Positions 43,506-54,416 of a DNA stretch of 64,000 nucleotides are shown here, piece after piece; the stretch's first letter is position 1; each line of letters starts with the position of its first letter. Position numbers and translations under genes: made by a program. The notes under the pieces were generated by a model. That model was not told the DNA's origin. It saw only the letters and a program-made list of their open reading frames with translations, and did no database searches. Source of the DNA: Pseudogemmobacter bohemicus (GTDB lineage Bacteria > Pseudomonadota > Alphaproteobacteria > Rhodobacterales > Rhodobacteraceae); NCBI RefSeq assembly GCF_003290025.1, contig NZ_QNHG01000004.1, positions 108,058-172,057 on the forward strand, given 5' to 3'.

Positions 43506-44327
43506 ATGTCCACCACCGTTCTCGACCGTATCAAGGCCTATAAGCTCGAAGAGATCGCTGCGCGTAAAGCCCTGCGCTCGCAGGCCGAGATCGAGGACGC
43601 CGCCCGCCAGGCCCCCGCCCCGCGCGGCTTTGCCGCCGCGCTGCAATCGGCGGCCTCGGGCGGGTACGGTCTGATCGCCGAGATCAAGAAGGCCAGCCCG
43701 TCGAAAGGTCTGATCCGCGCCGATTTCGACCCGCCGGCGCTGGCCCGCGCCTATGAGGAAGGTGGCGCCACCTGCCTTTCCGTGCTGACCGACACCCCCT
43801 CTTTCCAGGGCGCAGACGAATACCTGACCGAGGCGCATGATGCGGTGAAACTTCCGTGCCTCCGGAAGGATTTCATCTACGACCCCTGGCAGATCGCCGA
43901 ATCCCGCGCGCTCCGGGCTGACTGCATCCTGCTGATCATGGCCTCCCTGACGAATGACCAGGCGATGGAGCTGGAAGCCGCCGCCTTTGAATGGAAGATG
44001 GATGTGCTGATCGAGGTGCATGACGAGGCCGAACTCGACCGCGCCCAGCATCTGAAATCGCCGCTGATCGGCATCAACAACCGCAATCTCCACACATTCG
44101 AGGTCACGCTCGACACCACCCGCCGGCTGGCCCGCCGGGTGCCCGAGGACCGGCTGATCGTGGCAGAATCCGGGCTCCACACGCCCGATGACCTCGCCGA
44201 TCTGGCCCGTTTCGGTGCGCGCTGCTTCCTGATCGGCGAAAGCCTGATGCGCAAGGACGATGTCGCCGGCGCCACCCGCGAGATCCTCGCCCGGCCGCTG
44301 ACCGCCCAGGGCGGCATGCCGATCTGA
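43506..44327 (+). CDS. trpC: Indole-3-glycerol phosphate synthase
   Basis: 273 residues. Catalytic lysine/glutamate blocks of the beta/alpha barrel: [20 protein letters not shown] (about 57-76), [39 protein letters not shown] and [14 protein letters not shown]. It closes the indole ring of CdRP in tryptophan synthesis. Normally directly after trpD in this group; here about 1.6 kb separates them. moaC follows after 19 bases. Confidence 0.96.
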   Translation: MSTTVLDRIKAYKLEEIAARKALRSQAEIEDAARQAPAPRGFAAALQSAASGGYGLIAEIKKASPSKGLIRADFDPPALARAYEEGGATCLSVLTDTPSFQGADEYLTEAHDAVKLPCLRKDFIYDPWQIAESRALRADCILLIMASLTNDQAMELEAAAFEWKMDVLIEVHDEAELDRAQHLKSPLIGINNRNLHTFEVTLDTTRRLARRVPEDRLIVAESGLHTPDDLADLARFGARCFLIGESLMRKDDVAGATREILARPLTAQGGMPI

Positions 44328-44346
44328 CCCCCGAGGATACCCGGTA

Positions 44347-44829
44347 ATGAGCGGAAAACTCAGTCATTTCGACGATCAGGGCCATGCCCATATGGTCGAT
44401 GTTTCCGACAAGGCGGTGACTGCGCGCATGGCGCTGGCCGAGGGCTGGGTGATGATGGAACCCGCGACGCTGGCGCTGGTTCTTGAGGGCCGTGCCGCCA
44501 AGGGCGATGTGCTCGGGACCGCGCGGCTTGCCGGGATCATGGGTGCGAAACGCACTGCCGATCTGATCCCGCTTTGCCATCCGCTGCCGGTCACCAAAGT
44601 CGCGCTCGAACTAACGCCGGATCCGGCCGGGGGCGGCGTCCATATCATCGCCACCGTGCGCACCACCGGCCAGACCGGTGTTGAGATGGAGGCGCTGACC
44701 GCCGTATCCATCGCCGCGCTGACGATCTACGACATGCTCAAGGCGGCGGAAAAGGGCATGCGGATCGAAGGCATCCGGCTTTTGCAAAAGGAAGGCGGCA
44801 AATCCGGCCGCTATGAGGCGCAGCCATGA
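44347..44829 (+). CDS. moaC: Cyclic pyranopterin monophosphate synthase
   Basis: 160 residues. [57 protein letters not shown] and [20 protein letters not shown] are all MoaC signatures, including the catalytic Lys/His/Asp positions. With MoaA it builds cPMP, the first molybdopterin intermediate. Overlaps moeA (ATGA). Confidence 0.96.
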   Translation: MSGKLSHFDDQGHAHMVDVSDKAVTARMALAEGWVMMEPATLALVLEGRAAKGDVLGTARLAGIMGAKRTADLIPLCHPLPVTKVALELTPDPAGGGVHIIATVRTTGQTGVEMEALTAVSIAALTIYDMLKAAEKGMRIEGIRLLQKEGGKSGRYEAQP

Positions 44830-46049
44830 CCAGTGGCACCGATACTGGCACAGATACTGGCCCCGGCCCGAAAACCCCCGGCGCGCTGATGCCGGTCGAA
44901 GAGGCGATGGCGCGGCTTCTGGCGCTGGCGCCGCAGCTGGCGGTCGAAGAGGTGCCGCTTGCCGCCGCCGCCGGCCGCTGGCTCGCCAGCCCGGTGATCG
45001 CCACCCGCGATCAGCCACCCTTTGATGCCTCGGCGATGGATGGCTATGCGCTGGCCGGCACCCCTGCCCCCGGCGAGAGTTTTCGCGTCATCGGCGAGGC
45101 TGGCGCCGGCCATGCCTTTACCGGCGTGATCGGCGAGGGCCAGGCGGTCCGGATCTTCACCGGCGCCCCGGTCCCCGACGGCGCCACGCGCGTGGTGATC
45201 CAGGAAAACACCCGCCGCGAGGGTGACCGCATCACCATAACCGATCGCGATTCCGGCCCCAATATCCGCCCGCGCGGCCAGGATTTCCGCATCGGATCCG
45301 AGATCCGCCCGCGCCGGCTGCGCCCCTCGGATCTGGCGCTGATCGCCTCGATGAATGTCGCGCGTGTCCACCTCCGCCGCCGTCCGGTGGTGGCGGTGAT
45401 CTCGACCGGAGATGAGCTGGTCATGCCCGGAGACAGCCCGCGCCCCGATCAGATCATCGCCTCGAACTCCTTTGCAATCAAAGCGCTGGCGGAAGAGGAA
45501 GGCGCGATTGCCCGCTTTCTGCCCATCGCCCGCGATACCGAAGCCGATCTGGCTGCGGTGTTTGAACTGGCGCGTGATGCCGATGTGATCGTGACATCGG
45601 GCGGGGCGTCGGTGGGCGATCACGACCTGGTGGCGCCAGTGGCGAAAAGCCTCGGAATGGAGGCCGGGTTCTGGAAAATCGCGCTCAGACCCGGCAAACC
45701 CCTGATGGCGGGGCGGCTGTTCGATGCGGCGATGCTGGGCTTGCCCGGCAATCCTGTCTCGGCGCTGATCTGTGCCGAACTGTTCCTGCGCCCGCTTTTG
45801 CGCCATATGCAGGGCGATCCCGCGCCGGGGCCGCGGTTGCTGACGGCCCGGCTGGCAACGGCGCTGCCGGCGAATGGCCCGCGCGCCCATTACATGCGGG
45901 CGCGGCTTGAGGGCGACACGATCACGCCCTTTGACCGCCAGGACAGCGCGCTTCTGACCGTGCTCAGCGCCTCGAACGCGCTGTTGCTGCGGCCGGTGGG
46001 GGATGGCGCGCGTGCGGCCGGCGATCCGGTCCCCTATATCCCGATCTGA
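44826..46049 (+). CDS. moeA: Molybdopterin molybdenumtransferase
   Basis: 407 residues. MoeA N-terminal domain with [16 protein letters not shown] and [20 protein letters not shown]; central MoCF_biosynth domain with [31 protein letters not shown] and [13 protein letters not shown] / [19 protein letters not shown]. Inserts molybdate into adenylated molybdopterin. The start overlaps moaC; the N-terminus has a Thr-Gly-Thr-Asp repeat ([11 protein letters not shown]) that is not conserved. Confidence 0.95.
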   Translation: MTSGTDTGTDTGPGPKTPGALMPVEEAMARLLALAPQLAVEEVPLAAAAGRWLASPVIATRDQPPFDASAMDGYALAGTPAPGESFRVIGEAGAGHAFTGVIGEGQAVRIFTGAPVPDGATRVVIQENTRREGDRITITDRDSGPNIRPRGQDFRIGSEIRPRRLRPSDLALIASMNVARVHLRRRPVVAVISTGDELVMPGDSPRPDQIIASNSFAIKALAEEEGAIARFLPIARDTEADLAAVFELARDADVIVTSGGASVGDHDLVAPVAKSLGMEAGFWKIALRPGKPLMAGRLFDAAMLGLPGNPVSALICAELFLRPLLRHMQGDPAPGPRLLTARLATALPANGPRAHYMRARLEGDTITPFDRQDSALLTVLSASNALLLRPVGDGARAAGDPVPYIPI

Positions 46050-46150
46050 ATCCCGATCTGCGCGGCTTTCGGCCCTGGCTGCGGCAAAGCCGTCACGATT
46101 GCGGGTTGCACCTTTAGTGTTGCGGCCTCGCAGGGCTTGACACAAACCGG

Positions 46151-46165
46151 GAACAAGGTCAGAAC
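46151..46165. promoter_or_regulatory. SOS box (LexA operator) before lexA
   Basis: GAAC-AAGGTCA-GAAC fits the GAAC-N7-GAAC (GTTC-N7-GTTC) operator of Rhodobacteraceae LexA. A TTGACA at 46137-46142 just before it is a good -35 element, so LexA bound here would block its own promoter. Confidence 0.85.
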
Positions 46166-46232
46166 ATTACATCAACGCCCCTTGCTTATCCACAGCTTGC
46201 GGGTCCGGATCGGCTCTGTGGCGGAGAAACAT

Positions 46233-46946
46233 ATGCTGACGCGCAAACAGCTTGAGCTTCTGAATTTCATCCGTGACCGGCTGGACCGGGATGGTGTGCC
46301 GCCCTCGTTCGACGAGATGAAGGAAGCGCTGGATCTGCGCTCGAAATCGGGGATCCACCGGCTGATCACCGCACTGGAGGAACGGGGCTTCATCCGCCGC
46401 CTCGCCCATCGCGCCCGCGCGCTTGAGATCATCCGCCTGCCCGAGGCGCTTGAGAAACGGGCAGAGCCGGAATCCGCCCCGGCCCCGGGCTTCTCGCCCC
46501 GCGTGATCGAGGGCGACCGCGTGGCGCCCCCTGCCAATGCGCTGCCGGTCTCGGCGGTGCATGCGCTGGAACTGCCGGTGATGGGCCGGATCGCCGCCGG
46601 TGTGCCGATCGAGGCAATTGCCGAAGTCTCGCATCACATCGCTGTTCCCGGCTCGATGCTTTCCGGGCGCGGCAACCATTATGCGCTTGAAGTCAAAGGC
46701 GATTCGATGATCGAGGCCGGGATCAACGATGGCGATATCGTGGTGATCCGCGAACAGGGCACCGCCGAGAATGGCGATATCGTGGTGGCGCTGGTCGAGG
46801 ATCAGGAGGCGACCCTGAAACGCTATCGCCGCCGTGGCAATATGATCGCGCTTGAGGCGGCCAACCCCGCCTATGAGACCAGGGTGATCCCGGATCATCT
46901 GGTGCGGGTGCAGGGGCGCCTTGTCGGGCTGATCCGCAGCTATTGA
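46233..46946 (+). CDS. lexA: LexA repressor
   Basis: 237 residues. Winged-helix DNA-binding domain ([40 protein letters not shown]); self-cleavage site Ala-Gly in [12 protein letters not shown]; catalytic Ser in [15 protein letters not shown] and Lys in [11 protein letters not shown]. It represses SOS genes until RecA-stimulated autocleavage. The ATG at 46233 matches the conserved start; about 96 in-frame bases upstream include the operator and are not coding. Neighbour order moeA-lexA-comEC is normal for this group. Confidence 0.96.
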   Translation: MLTRKQLELLNFIRDRLDRDGVPPSFDEMKEALDLRSKSGIHRLITALEERGFIRRLAHRARALEIIRLPEALEKRAEPESAPAPGFSPRVIEGDRVAPPANALPVSAVHALELPVMGRIAAGVPIEAIAEVSHHIAVPGSMLSGRGNHYALEVKGDSMIEAGINDGDIVVIREQGTAENGDIVVALVEDQEATLKRYRRRGNMIALEAANPAYETRVIPDHLVRVQGRLVGLIRSY

Positions 46947-48109
46947 TGGCCGCCGGGCGGGTCTCGCTGCCTGCCGGGCCGGCCTTTCCGATCCCGGATG
47001 AAGCTATATTCTCTCTTTCAGGGGGGCCTCGCTTCGCTCGGAATACGCGCCTGCCGGCGCAGAGGCCGCGTGAGGGACGGTTGAGGCGACCGCGGGGCGC
47101 AGTCGGTATCTGGTTGCCCTGCAACCCTGTCTGAAACAGGGTTTACCCCAATCAACCGGGAACTACCCCGGCCCATTCAATGCCTGGGACGGATTTTCGG
47201 CCTGTACTCCGTTGCCGGTTCACCGCACTGAAGCCGAGCTGAAATCGGGGCGATTGCGAGCTCGTTTTTCTTTTGGGCCCTTCTCCGATGGCCGCATGAG
47301 CGAGACACAAATCCCCTGATCCCCCCCCGATCCCTCTCACCTCACCCGCACGATGGTGGCGGCGGTGAATCCGCAACCATATGATGACGGATCCGGCATG
47401 ATGTTCTTCCGGATTTTCATGCTGCTTTCTCCTGTCAGGAGCCCTGGAAAAATTGGCCGCCGCTCCGGTGGCAACAGATCATTTTGCGCTGATTGTACCC
47501 TCATCAGACCCATCACCTGAGACAACCGGGGTCCTGTGGAACCGGGTTGTGCAACCACAGGCTTTCGATGCGGGTTGGTATACCCTGCCCCACTTCCACC
47601 ATCCGCACAAAGGAAGGTCCGGAACTCTGCCCCGTCGCGATGCGCGGAATGGGCCAGTGCAGCGCGGGACAGCGCCGCCACCTCGGCGCAAGGGGATATC
47701 GGGCCGTCCTCCTGCACTGCGCCCCGGCAATCTGGCGGGCCCGCCGTTCAGATTACCCGGCCATGGGCTTCAGATGCGTGACGCCCCTTAACGAAGGACG
47801 CCAGGCAGCGCTCCCGCCCCGGCGGCCAGATCAAGGCCACCGGGACGGGTATCTGGCCGGGTCAGGAACGGCCCCGGCGTTGCGCTCCATGCGTCCTGAA
47901 ACCATTCCCGCTGAATGGCTTCTTGTCTTCGCCATGCCTCAGGCGCCTGCAGCCGCCCTGCAACCGGAGCAGATCGCCGTTTTCATCGCAGACACCCTGC
48001 GCCCGCGCCATGCCGACGATCTGCGCTATGGGGCGGATCATTCGCGTCCTCATCCGTCCCGCCGGTGGCGCGGGTTTTATCCGGGCCGGGCAAAGAACGC
48101 AGTGGCAGG
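46947..48109. other. Gap of about 1.16 kb with no firm gene
   Basis: Between lexA and comEC. Many frames are open because of GC bias, none recognisable; one very small candidate is listed separately at 47337-47420. 46,990-47,150 contains AACCCTGTCTGAAACAGGGTTTA, a hairpin (AACCCTGT/ACAGGGTT) that could end lexA transcription. The rest looks like decayed DNA. Confidence 0.4.
47337..47420 (-). CDS. Possible small peptide gene (27 residues)
   Basis: Starts MKIRKNIMPDPSSYGCGFTA and ends in IVRVR. AGGAG lies eight bases before the ATG, stronger than expected by chance in this gap. The peptide is basic, with Cys and Gly, and has no recognised family. Could be a real small gene or a chance match. 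Confidence 0.3.
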   Translation of the reverse strand: MKIRKNIMPDPSSYGCGFTAATIVRVR

Positions 48110-50548
48110 TCAGGGGTTTCCCCCGTGCTGCGGCACCCGCGTGACGATCCGGGCGAGGCGCCCGGCCCCGACAGGATCCGCCCCGCCGGATTTGCGATAG
48201 CCGCCCGACCAGATCCGGTTTCGTCCGGAGGGGGCGACGATGATGCGCTCGCCGTCTTGCCAGAAGGCGAGCGCGCCGGTTTCGCTCAGCAGCCTCTGGT
48301 CAACCAGCGGGCAATCCGGCGGAGGCTCGGCGATTCGCGCATTGATGACCACCAGATCCGCGCGGCCGCAGGTGGCCTCCAGTTTCGCGAGCCCCGCCTT
48401 GCCGCTCAGCGCGACGCCCTGCCGGCCGGCGAAGTCAAAGGCCTTCGCCTCCCGCCCGCCGGAAAAACCCGGTCGCGCCGCCGCGTCTTTTTGCGTGGCC
48501 AGATCGCCGTCGCCCTCCATCCAGCCCGAGGCGGAGAAGCCGCCGCCGGTTGCCGTCGACAGCGCCCTGCCCTCTGGCCCAAGGAGCCCGACAAGCCGCC
48601 CATCGGAGGAGATCAGCAGCCCTGGCCGCTCGGCCAGAGGCCAAAGGGCGACACCCATCGCGACCAGGAGGCCACCGGCAAACCGCGCCCGACCCGGCCA
48701 GGCGATCAGCCAGAGCCCGCCCCAGCTGATCAGCGGCAGCGCCAGCCAATGCGGCGCGGGGATCGCGGTCACCGCGCCATCCAGCCCCGCCACCCAGGCG
48801 GCAACCCAGAGGATCCATTCCGAGGCCCGCCCCATCACCCAGAGCGGCAGCCCCTCAAGCCCGACCGGCGCCAGCAGGAAGGCCAGCACCCCCATCGGCA
48901 TGATCGCCACCCCCATCGCCGGCGCGGTCAGGATATTGGCCATCAGCCCGAAATCGGCAAAGCGGTTGAAATGCGCGGCGGCATAGGGGGCGGTCGCGAA
49001 ACCGCCGACCACCGAGCTCATCACCACCGTCACCAGCACCACCTGCCAGCGCGCCAGCCGCCCGCGTTGCAACCAGCCATCCATCGCCTGAAAGCCCGCG
49101 ATCAGCGCCACCGTCGCCGCCATCGACATCTGGAAACCGGGGGCCAGCAGGCTTTCGGGTTTCAGGACCAGAATCACCGCCCCCGCGATAGCGGCGCTGC
49201 GGATCGTCATGGCGCGACGGCTGGCGAGAATGGCGATCAGCATCACCAGCGTCATCACGAAGGCGCGCTCGGTCGCGACATTGGCGCCGGAGAGTTGCAG
49301 ATAGAACCAGGCGACAAAGATCGACACCAGCGCCGCGATCTTTTTTGCGTTCACCCGCAGCGCAAGCCAGGGGACGCAGGCAATGCCACCCCGGATCAGC
49401 GCGAAAACAAAGGCGGTGAGGCAGACAAGGTTCATCCCCGAAATCGCCAGGATATGCGCCAGAGAGGAATCGCGCAAATCCTCAACCGTTTTCTGACTGA
49501 TGCCCGAGCGGTCGCCGGTCATCGCGCCGGCGGCAAAGGCGCCTGCTTCGCCCGGGATATGGGCGCGAATACCGGAGGAGAACCAGGCGCGCAGGCGCCC
49601 GATCCACTCCTCGCCCGCCTCGGGCGGCTCCAGCAGCAACACCGGCGTCTGGCTGTACCCAACCGCGCCAAGCTGCTGGAAAAAGGCCATGCGGCGGAAA
49701 TCGAAACCGCCGGGCTCCACCGGGCCTTCCGGGGCGGCGAGATGGGCGGTCAGGATGACCCTTTCGCCCGGGGCCGGGCTGTGGCCGCTTTCATTGCCAT
49801 GCAGCGAGACCCGGACGCGCCTGGGCGTCCGGGCCGGATCCATCCGCTCCAGCACGACCTGGTCGAGCAGGATCCGCACCGCATCCGAGGCGGAATTGTC
49901 GATCTCGATCACCCGCCCCTCGACCGGGCCGTAATAGCGGAAATCGAGCATCGGCGCCGCGACCATATGGGCACGCAAGCCGGCCGCGAGGAAGCCGAGG
50001 CACAGCGCCAGCACCGCACCGCCAAGGCTGCGCCAGGGCCAGGGCGCAAGCTGGGCCGCCACCGCCGCCAGGAGGGCCAGCAGCAGAGCCGCGCCGTATT
50101 CTGCCGCGCCTGGCTCGGTCTCCAGCATGAACCACAACCCGATGCCGGTGCCGGTAAGGATCACCGCCAGCGGCAGCAGATGGCCCCGCATCTCTTCCAG
50201 CGCGATCAGCGGCCAGCGCAGCAGCCGCAGCGGAACACGCAAAAGCGCCAGAACCGGCGCCACAGGGGTAAGCCTCGCCCCCCGCCTGCGCGAGGGCCGC
50301 AAATCGCCGGGCGAGCCCCACCCCGTCTGTAGCGCCCCGGTTTGTGCCGCTCCGGTCTGTGCCGCCCCGGTCTGTACTGCCTCGCCCGCCCCCAACGCGG
50401 CGATGCTGTCTGCCACCTTGCCCTTCCCCTCCCTCCGCGCATAAATGCGGGCCAGATGCGCCCGCAGGCGTCGCGGCCCGTCCGGCATCCTGTCCTGCCG
50501 GATGCGGGCCCCGAAACCCCTGCCGGGCGCCAGAACGTATCCCGCCAT
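48110..50548 (-). CDS. comEC: ComEC/Rec2 family DNA-uptake channel protein
   Basis: 812 residues. N-terminal hydrophobic region and DUF4131-like domain (about 120-330), then the ComEC membrane core: EDLRDSSLAHILAISGMNLV (about 378-397), LSGANVATERAFVMTLVMLI and SLLAPGFQMSMAATVALIAG. The C-terminal part after residue 640 lacks a complete metallo-beta-lactamase site. The family moves single-stranded DNA through the inner membrane. The first ~100 residues are unusual: a Gln-Thr-Gly-Ala repeat (QTGAAQTGAAQTGALQTG) encoded by 15-bp repeats. Divergent from gltX by 45 bases. Confidence 0.9.
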   Translation of the reverse strand: MAGYVLAPGRGFGARIRQDRMPDGPRRLRAHLARIYARREGKGKVADSIAALGAGEAVQTGAAQTGAAQTGALQTGWGSPGDLRPSRRRGARLTPVAPVLALLRVPLRLLRWPLIALEEMRGHLLPLAVILTGTGIGLWFMLETEPGAAEYGAALLLALLAAVAAQLAPWPWRSLGGAVLALCLGFLAAGLRAHMVAAPMLDFRYYGPVEGRVIEIDNSASDAVRILLDQVVLERMDPARTPRRVRVSLHGNESGHSPAPGERVILTAHLAAPEGPVEPGGFDFRRMAFFQQLGAVGYSQTPVLLLEPPEAGEEWIGRLRAWFSSGIRAHIPGEAGAFAAGAMTGDRSGISQKTVEDLRDSSLAHILAISGMNLVCLTAFVFALIRGGIACVPWLALRVNAKKIAALVSIFVAWFYLQLSGANVATERAFVMTLVMLIAILASRRAMTIRSAAIAGAVILVLKPESLLAPGFQMSMAATVALIAGFQAMDGWLQRGRLARWQVVLVTVVMSSVVGGFATAPYAAAHFNRFADFGLMANILTAPAMGVAIMPMGVLAFLLAPVGLEGLPLWVMGRASEWILWVAAWVAGLDGAVTAIPAPHWLALPLISWGGLWLIAWPGRARFAGGLLVAMGVALWPLAERPGLLISSDGRLVGLLGPEGRALSTATGGGFSASGWMEGDGDLATQKDAAARPGFSGGREAKAFDFAGRQGVALSGKAGLAKLEATCGRADLVVINARIAEPPPDCPLVDQRLLSETGALAFWQDGERIIVAPSGRNRIWSGGYRKSGGADPVGAGRLARIVTRVPQHGGNP

Positions 50549-50593
50549 TGCGGCGATCTTCCTCCGCTATGGTTTCCGAAAGGTTAACACCCG

Positions 50594-52009
50594 ATGCCCG
50601 CAGCTGCCGCCAGCCCCGTTGTCACCCGTTTCGCGCCCTCGCCGACCGGCTATCTCCATATCGGCGGCGCCCGCACGGCGCTGTTCAACTGGCTTTATGC
50701 GCGCGGGCGGCGCGGGAAATTCCTGCTCAGGATCGAGGATACCGACCGTGAGCGCTCGACGCCCGAGGCGACGGCGGCGATCCTGCAGGGGCTGACCTGG
50801 CTAGGCCTTGACTGGGATGGCGATGTGGTCAGCCAGTTCGAGCAGAAGGACCGCCATGCCGAGGTCGCGCGTGAGATGCTGGCGCGCGGAACGGCGTATA
50901 AATGCTTCTCGACGCAAGAGGAAATCGCCGCCTTCAAAGAGGCGGAAAAGGCGCGCGGTGTCAGCTATCCTGTCTTCCATTCGCCCTGGCGCGATGCCGA
51001 TCCGGCGACCTTCCCCGACGCGCCCTATGCGATCCGCATGAAGGCCCCGCGCGAGGGTGAGACGGTGATCCGCGACCAGGTCCAGGGCGATGTGGTGATC
51101 CGCAACGAGACGCTCGACGACATGATCGTGTTACGCTCGGACGCTACGCCGACCTATATGCTGGCGGTTGTCGTCGATGACCATGATATGGGCGTGACCC
51201 ATGTGATCCGGGGCGACGATCACCTCGTCAATGCCGCACGCCAGCAGATGGTTTATGATGCAATGGGCTGGGATGTGCCGGTCTGGGCGCATATTCCGCT
51301 GATCCACGGGCCGGATGGCAAGAAACTCTCCAAGCGCCATGGCGCGACCGGTCTGGAAGAGTATCAGGCCATGGGCTACCCGGCATCGGGCATGCGCAAC
51401 TATCTCAGCCGGCTTGGCTGGGCGCATGGCGATATGGAGATCTTCACCAGCCAGGAGGCGATGGAGGTCTTTGATCTGAAAGGCATCGGCAAGGCGCCGG
51501 CGCGGCTGGATTTTAAGAAACTGGAAAACACTTGCGGCCATCATATCGCGATGGAGGAGGATGCCGCACTGCTGCATGAGATTTCGGCATATCTGGCGGC
51601 GGCCGGCAAGCCTGCGCTGACGCAGGCGCAATCCGCGCTGCTGCACAAGGCGATGTATTGCGTGAAGGACCGCGCAAAGACTTTCCCGGAACTCCTTGAA
51701 AAGGCGAATTTTGTACTGGTTTCGCGCCCCGTCGTTCCCGATGAGAAAGCCGCTGCCAGCCTTGACGCGGTATCCCGTGGTATACTGAGTTCATTGACGC
51801 CGCAGCTGCAAAATGCTAGCTGGACGAAGGAAGCGCTTGAGACCATGCTCAACGCTGCGGCGACTGAAAACGGCATCGGATTCGGTAAGCTTGCAGCGCC
51901 TTTGCGGGCAGCCCTTGCGGGACGGACCACGACGCCTTCGGTCTTTGACATGATGCTGGTCATCGGTCGGGATGAAACTATCGCCAGGCTCTCGGAGGCC
52001 GCAGGCTGA
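50594..52009 (+). CDS. gltX: Glutamate--tRNA ligase
   Basis: 471 residues. Class I signatures: [20 protein letters not shown] (HIGH motif as HIGG, about 11-30) and [20 protein letters not shown] (KMSKS motif as KLSKR, about 242). [19 protein letters not shown] follows the first. Normal length for the alphaproteobacterial enzyme, charging tRNA-Glu (and possibly tRNA-Gln). AAAGG precedes the ATG. The last ~90 codons use less GC than the rest. Confidence 0.96.
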   Translation: MPAAAASPVVTRFAPSPTGYLHIGGARTALFNWLYARGRRGKFLLRIEDTDRERSTPEATAAILQGLTWLGLDWDGDVVSQFEQKDRHAEVAREMLARGTAYKCFSTQEEIAAFKEAEKARGVSYPVFHSPWRDADPATFPDAPYAIRMKAPREGETVIRDQVQGDVVIRNETLDDMIVLRSDATPTYMLAVVVDDHDMGVTHVIRGDDHLVNAARQQMVYDAMGWDVPVWAHIPLIHGPDGKKLSKRHGATGLEEYQAMGYPASGMRNYLSRLGWAHGDMEIFTSQEAMEVFDLKGIGKAPARLDFKKLENTCGHHIAMEEDAALLHEISAYLAAAGKPALTQAQSALLHKAMYCVKDRAKTFPELLEKANFVLVSRPVVPDEKAAASLDAVSRGILSSLTPQLQNASWTKEALETMLNAAATENGIGFGKLAAPLRAALAGRTTTPSVFDMMLVIGRDETIARLSEAAG

Positions 52010-52125
52010 TCTGTGATCTGATCTGCGACCGCCCCCGGGGCAGGCCACGGCTCCGCAAGGAGCAGGGAAGAAGCCACGAGACCGCCACGTCTGGGCGGGC
52101 GGTCTGCCACACGGGGGACTAGATA

Positions 52126-53415
52126 ATGTCTGACAGAAAAGCGACGCTGACGCTCGACGGCAAGGAATTCGACCTGCCGGTGATGAAACCGGTTCTCGGC
52201 CCCGATGTGCTGGATATCCGCAAGCTTTACGGCCAGGCGGATGTCTTTACCTTTGACCCCGGCTTTACCTCGACCGCGGCCTGCGAAAGCGCGATCACCT
52301 ATATCGACGGCGATCTGGGAGAGCTGCTGTACCGGGGCTACCCGATCGAGCAGCTGGCCGAGAAATCCAGCCATCTCGAAACCTGTTTCCTCCTGATGTA
52401 TGGCGAGCTGCCGACCGCCGCGCAGCTCGCAGATTTCAACACCCGCGTGACCCGTCATACGATGGTTCACGAGCAAATGATGAACTTCTTCCGTGGCTTC
52501 CGCCGCGATGCGCATCCGATGGCGACCATGGTGGGCGTGGTCGGCGCGATGTCGGCATTCTACCATGACAGCCTTGACATCACCGACGCCTGGCACCGCG
52601 AGGTCGCCTCGATCCGGATGATCGCGAAACTGCCGACCATCGCCGCCATGGCCTATAAATATTCGGTCGGCCAGCCCTTCGTCTATCCGAAGAACTCGCT
52701 CAGCTATGCCGGCAATTTCCTGCATATGTGCTTCTCGGTCCCGGCCGAGGAATATGTGGTCTCGCCGATCCTCGAAAAGGCGATGGATCGCATTATGATG
52801 CTCCATGCCGATCACGAGCAGAACGCCTCGACCTCGACCGTGCGTCTGGCGGGCTCGTCGGGGGCGAACCCCTTCGCCTGTATCGCGGCCGGCATCGCCT
52901 GCCTCTGGGGCCCGGCCCATGGCGGCGCCAACCAAGCCTGCCTTGAGATGCTGAAGGAAATCGGCTCGGTTGACCGGATCCCGGAATTCATCGCCAAGGC
53001 GAAAGACAAGAATTCCGGCTTCCGCCTGATGGGCTTTGGTCACCGCGTCTATAAGAATTTCGACCCGCGCGCCAAGGTGATGAAGGAATCGGCAGACGAG
53101 GTTCTGGAACTGCTCGGCGTCCATAACAACCCGCTGTTGCAGGTCGCAAAAGAGCTGGAGCGGATCGCGCTGGAAGACGAATATTTCGTCTCGAAAAAGC
53201 TCTACCCGAATGTCGATTTCTATTCGGGCATCATTCTCGAAGCGATGGGTTTCCCGACCTCGATGTTCACCCCGATCTTTGCGATCTCGCGCACGGTGGG
53301 CTGGATCTCGCAATGGAAAGAGATGATCTCGGATCCGACCGGCAAGATCGGCCGCCCGCGCCAGCTCTATGTCGGCCCAACGAAGCGCGACTATACCGAT
53401 CTGCGCTCGCGCTGA
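52126..53415 (+). CDS. gltA: Citrate synthase (type I, hexameric form)
   Basis: 429 residues. Catalytic motifs: [20 protein letters not shown] with the active-site His, [20 protein letters not shown] with the second His, and [20 protein letters not shown] with the Asp region. The N-terminal beta-domain ([13 protein letters not shown]) is typical of the Gram-negative NADH-sensitive type. TCA-cycle entry enzyme. Ends in a strong terminator. Confidence 0.97.
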   Translation: MSDRKATLTLDGKEFDLPVMKPVLGPDVLDIRKLYGQADVFTFDPGFTSTAACESAITYIDGDLGELLYRGYPIEQLAEKSSHLETCFLLMYGELPTAAQLADFNTRVTRHTMVHEQMMNFFRGFRRDAHPMATMVGVVGAMSAFYHDSLDITDAWHREVASIRMIAKLPTIAAMAYKYSVGQPFVYPKNSLSYAGNFLHMCFSVPAEEYVVSPILEKAMDRIMMLHADHEQNASTSTVRLAGSSGANPFACIAAGIACLWGPAHGGANQACLEMLKEIGSVDRIPEFIAKAKDKNSGFRLMGFGHRVYKNFDPRAKVMKESADEVLELLGVHNNPLLQVAKELERIALEDEYFVSKKLYPNVDFYSGIILEAMGFPTSMFTPIFAISRTVGWISQWKEMISDPTGKIGRPRQLYVGPTKRDYTDLRSR

Positions 53416-53434
53416 TCTGCGGTTTGAGTGATTT

Positions 53435-53469
53435 CAGGCGGCCCCATTGCGGGCCGCCTGTTTCTTTTG
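53435..53469 (+). terminator. Intrinsic terminator after gltA
   Basis: CAGGCGGCCC and GGGCCGCCTG form a perfect 10-bp stem with a six-base loop, followed by TTTCTTTTG. Confidence 0.92.
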
Positions 53470-53699
53470 TTCCACCAGGAAAGGGCGACCGCCTTCGGCT
53501 TTGACGCATCGCGCGCGCCGGGACGTTTACCAGGAGAGAACGTCACCCCCTGCTTGCCGCTGACCATCCCCGTCACGGGCAGGACAGCCCCCCACGGCCA
53601 GGAAATGCTGGTTGGTATGCTGCGCCTGCCAGCGCTCAATCCCGGGGATCAATCTGCGGGGCGCGCACGCCCCCGTTCCGCCCCCCCCCCACGGCGATT

Positions 53700-54296
53700 T
53701 CATCGGCGCAGCACCGTTCCGGCCTGTTCAGTCTCCCGCACGCCATGCAATCCTGCCAGCCGTTCCGTCAGACCGGCCAGCAGACGTGCGGGGGCCAGCG
53801 CCTCGCCCACGGCTTCGGCGGCCTCGTCGAGATCGGCAACATGGTTGCGCCGCTCATAAAACCAGTCGCGCACCGCTTCAAAAGCCGCCGGGCTGGAGCC
53901 TGCGCCGCTGGCGCTCAACCGCCCGGCCAGCAGATCGGCGCGCTCTGACGTCTCGCGCAACCGGCGCTGCATCGAGATCAGCACCCGCGCAACCCCGGGC
54001 ATATTGCTGGCCAGCGCGCGCAGTTCGGCCGTGCTGGCGGGCGCCCCCTGATCGGCCAGCGCCGCGCGCAGATCGGTGATCAGCCGCGTCTCGTCCGCAT
54101 CCGAGAAAAGCTGTACATCAAGGCCGAAGGAAGCGTTGAGCCGCAACAGAACCGGCACCGTCAGCGGGCGGATATTCTGCTCGATCTGGTTCAGATAGTT
54201 CGGGCTGATCTCAAGCATGCGCGCCAGCGCCGCCTGGGTCAGGCCACGTTCCTCACGCAAGCGGCGCAGGCGCACGCCCATATAGGTCTTGCTCAT
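53700..54296 (-). CDS. XRE-type regulator, truncated relative of ScfR
   Basis: 198 residues from ATG 54296. N-terminal helix-turn-helix: GVRLRRLREERGLTQAALAR then LEISPNYLNQIEQNIRPLTV. A linker with LLRLNASFGLDVQLFSD and GVARVLISMQRRLRETSERA matches short-chain acyl-CoA regulators (ScfR/RamB-like), which are usually about 460-480 residues with a C-terminal domain (DUF2083-type) sensing the ligand. That domain is missing: the frame ends at 53,700 and the sequence beyond is unrelated. It may be a pseudogene or a DNA-binding-only form. Known relatives control propionate/methylcitrate genes; a prpD pseudogene lies close by. Confidence 0.75.
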   Translation of the reverse strand: MSKTYMGVRLRRLREERGLTQAALARMLEISPNYLNQIEQNIRPLTVPVLLRLNASFGLDVQLFSDADETRLITDLRAALADQGAPASTAELRALASNMPGVARVLISMQRRLRETSERADLLAGRLSASGAGSSPAAFEAVRDWFYERRNHVADLDEAAEAVGEALAPARLLAGLTERLAGLHGVRETEQAGTVLRR

Positions 54297-54416
54297 CTTC
54301 GCAACCTTCGCAATTCGCAAGGCGATCCTTAATAAAATAACGCCTTTTCAATAGTTTATCTGCATATACTGGATGTGAAAAGACGGTTCTGCCAATTTTG
54401 CGAAGGCAGAGCCCCC

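Noticed and set aside
47915-50332. An 805-codon open frame on the plus strand.
   Set aside because: It is antisense to comEC, has the low-complexity Arg/Pro/His/Gln composition of GC-bias frames, and matches no family.
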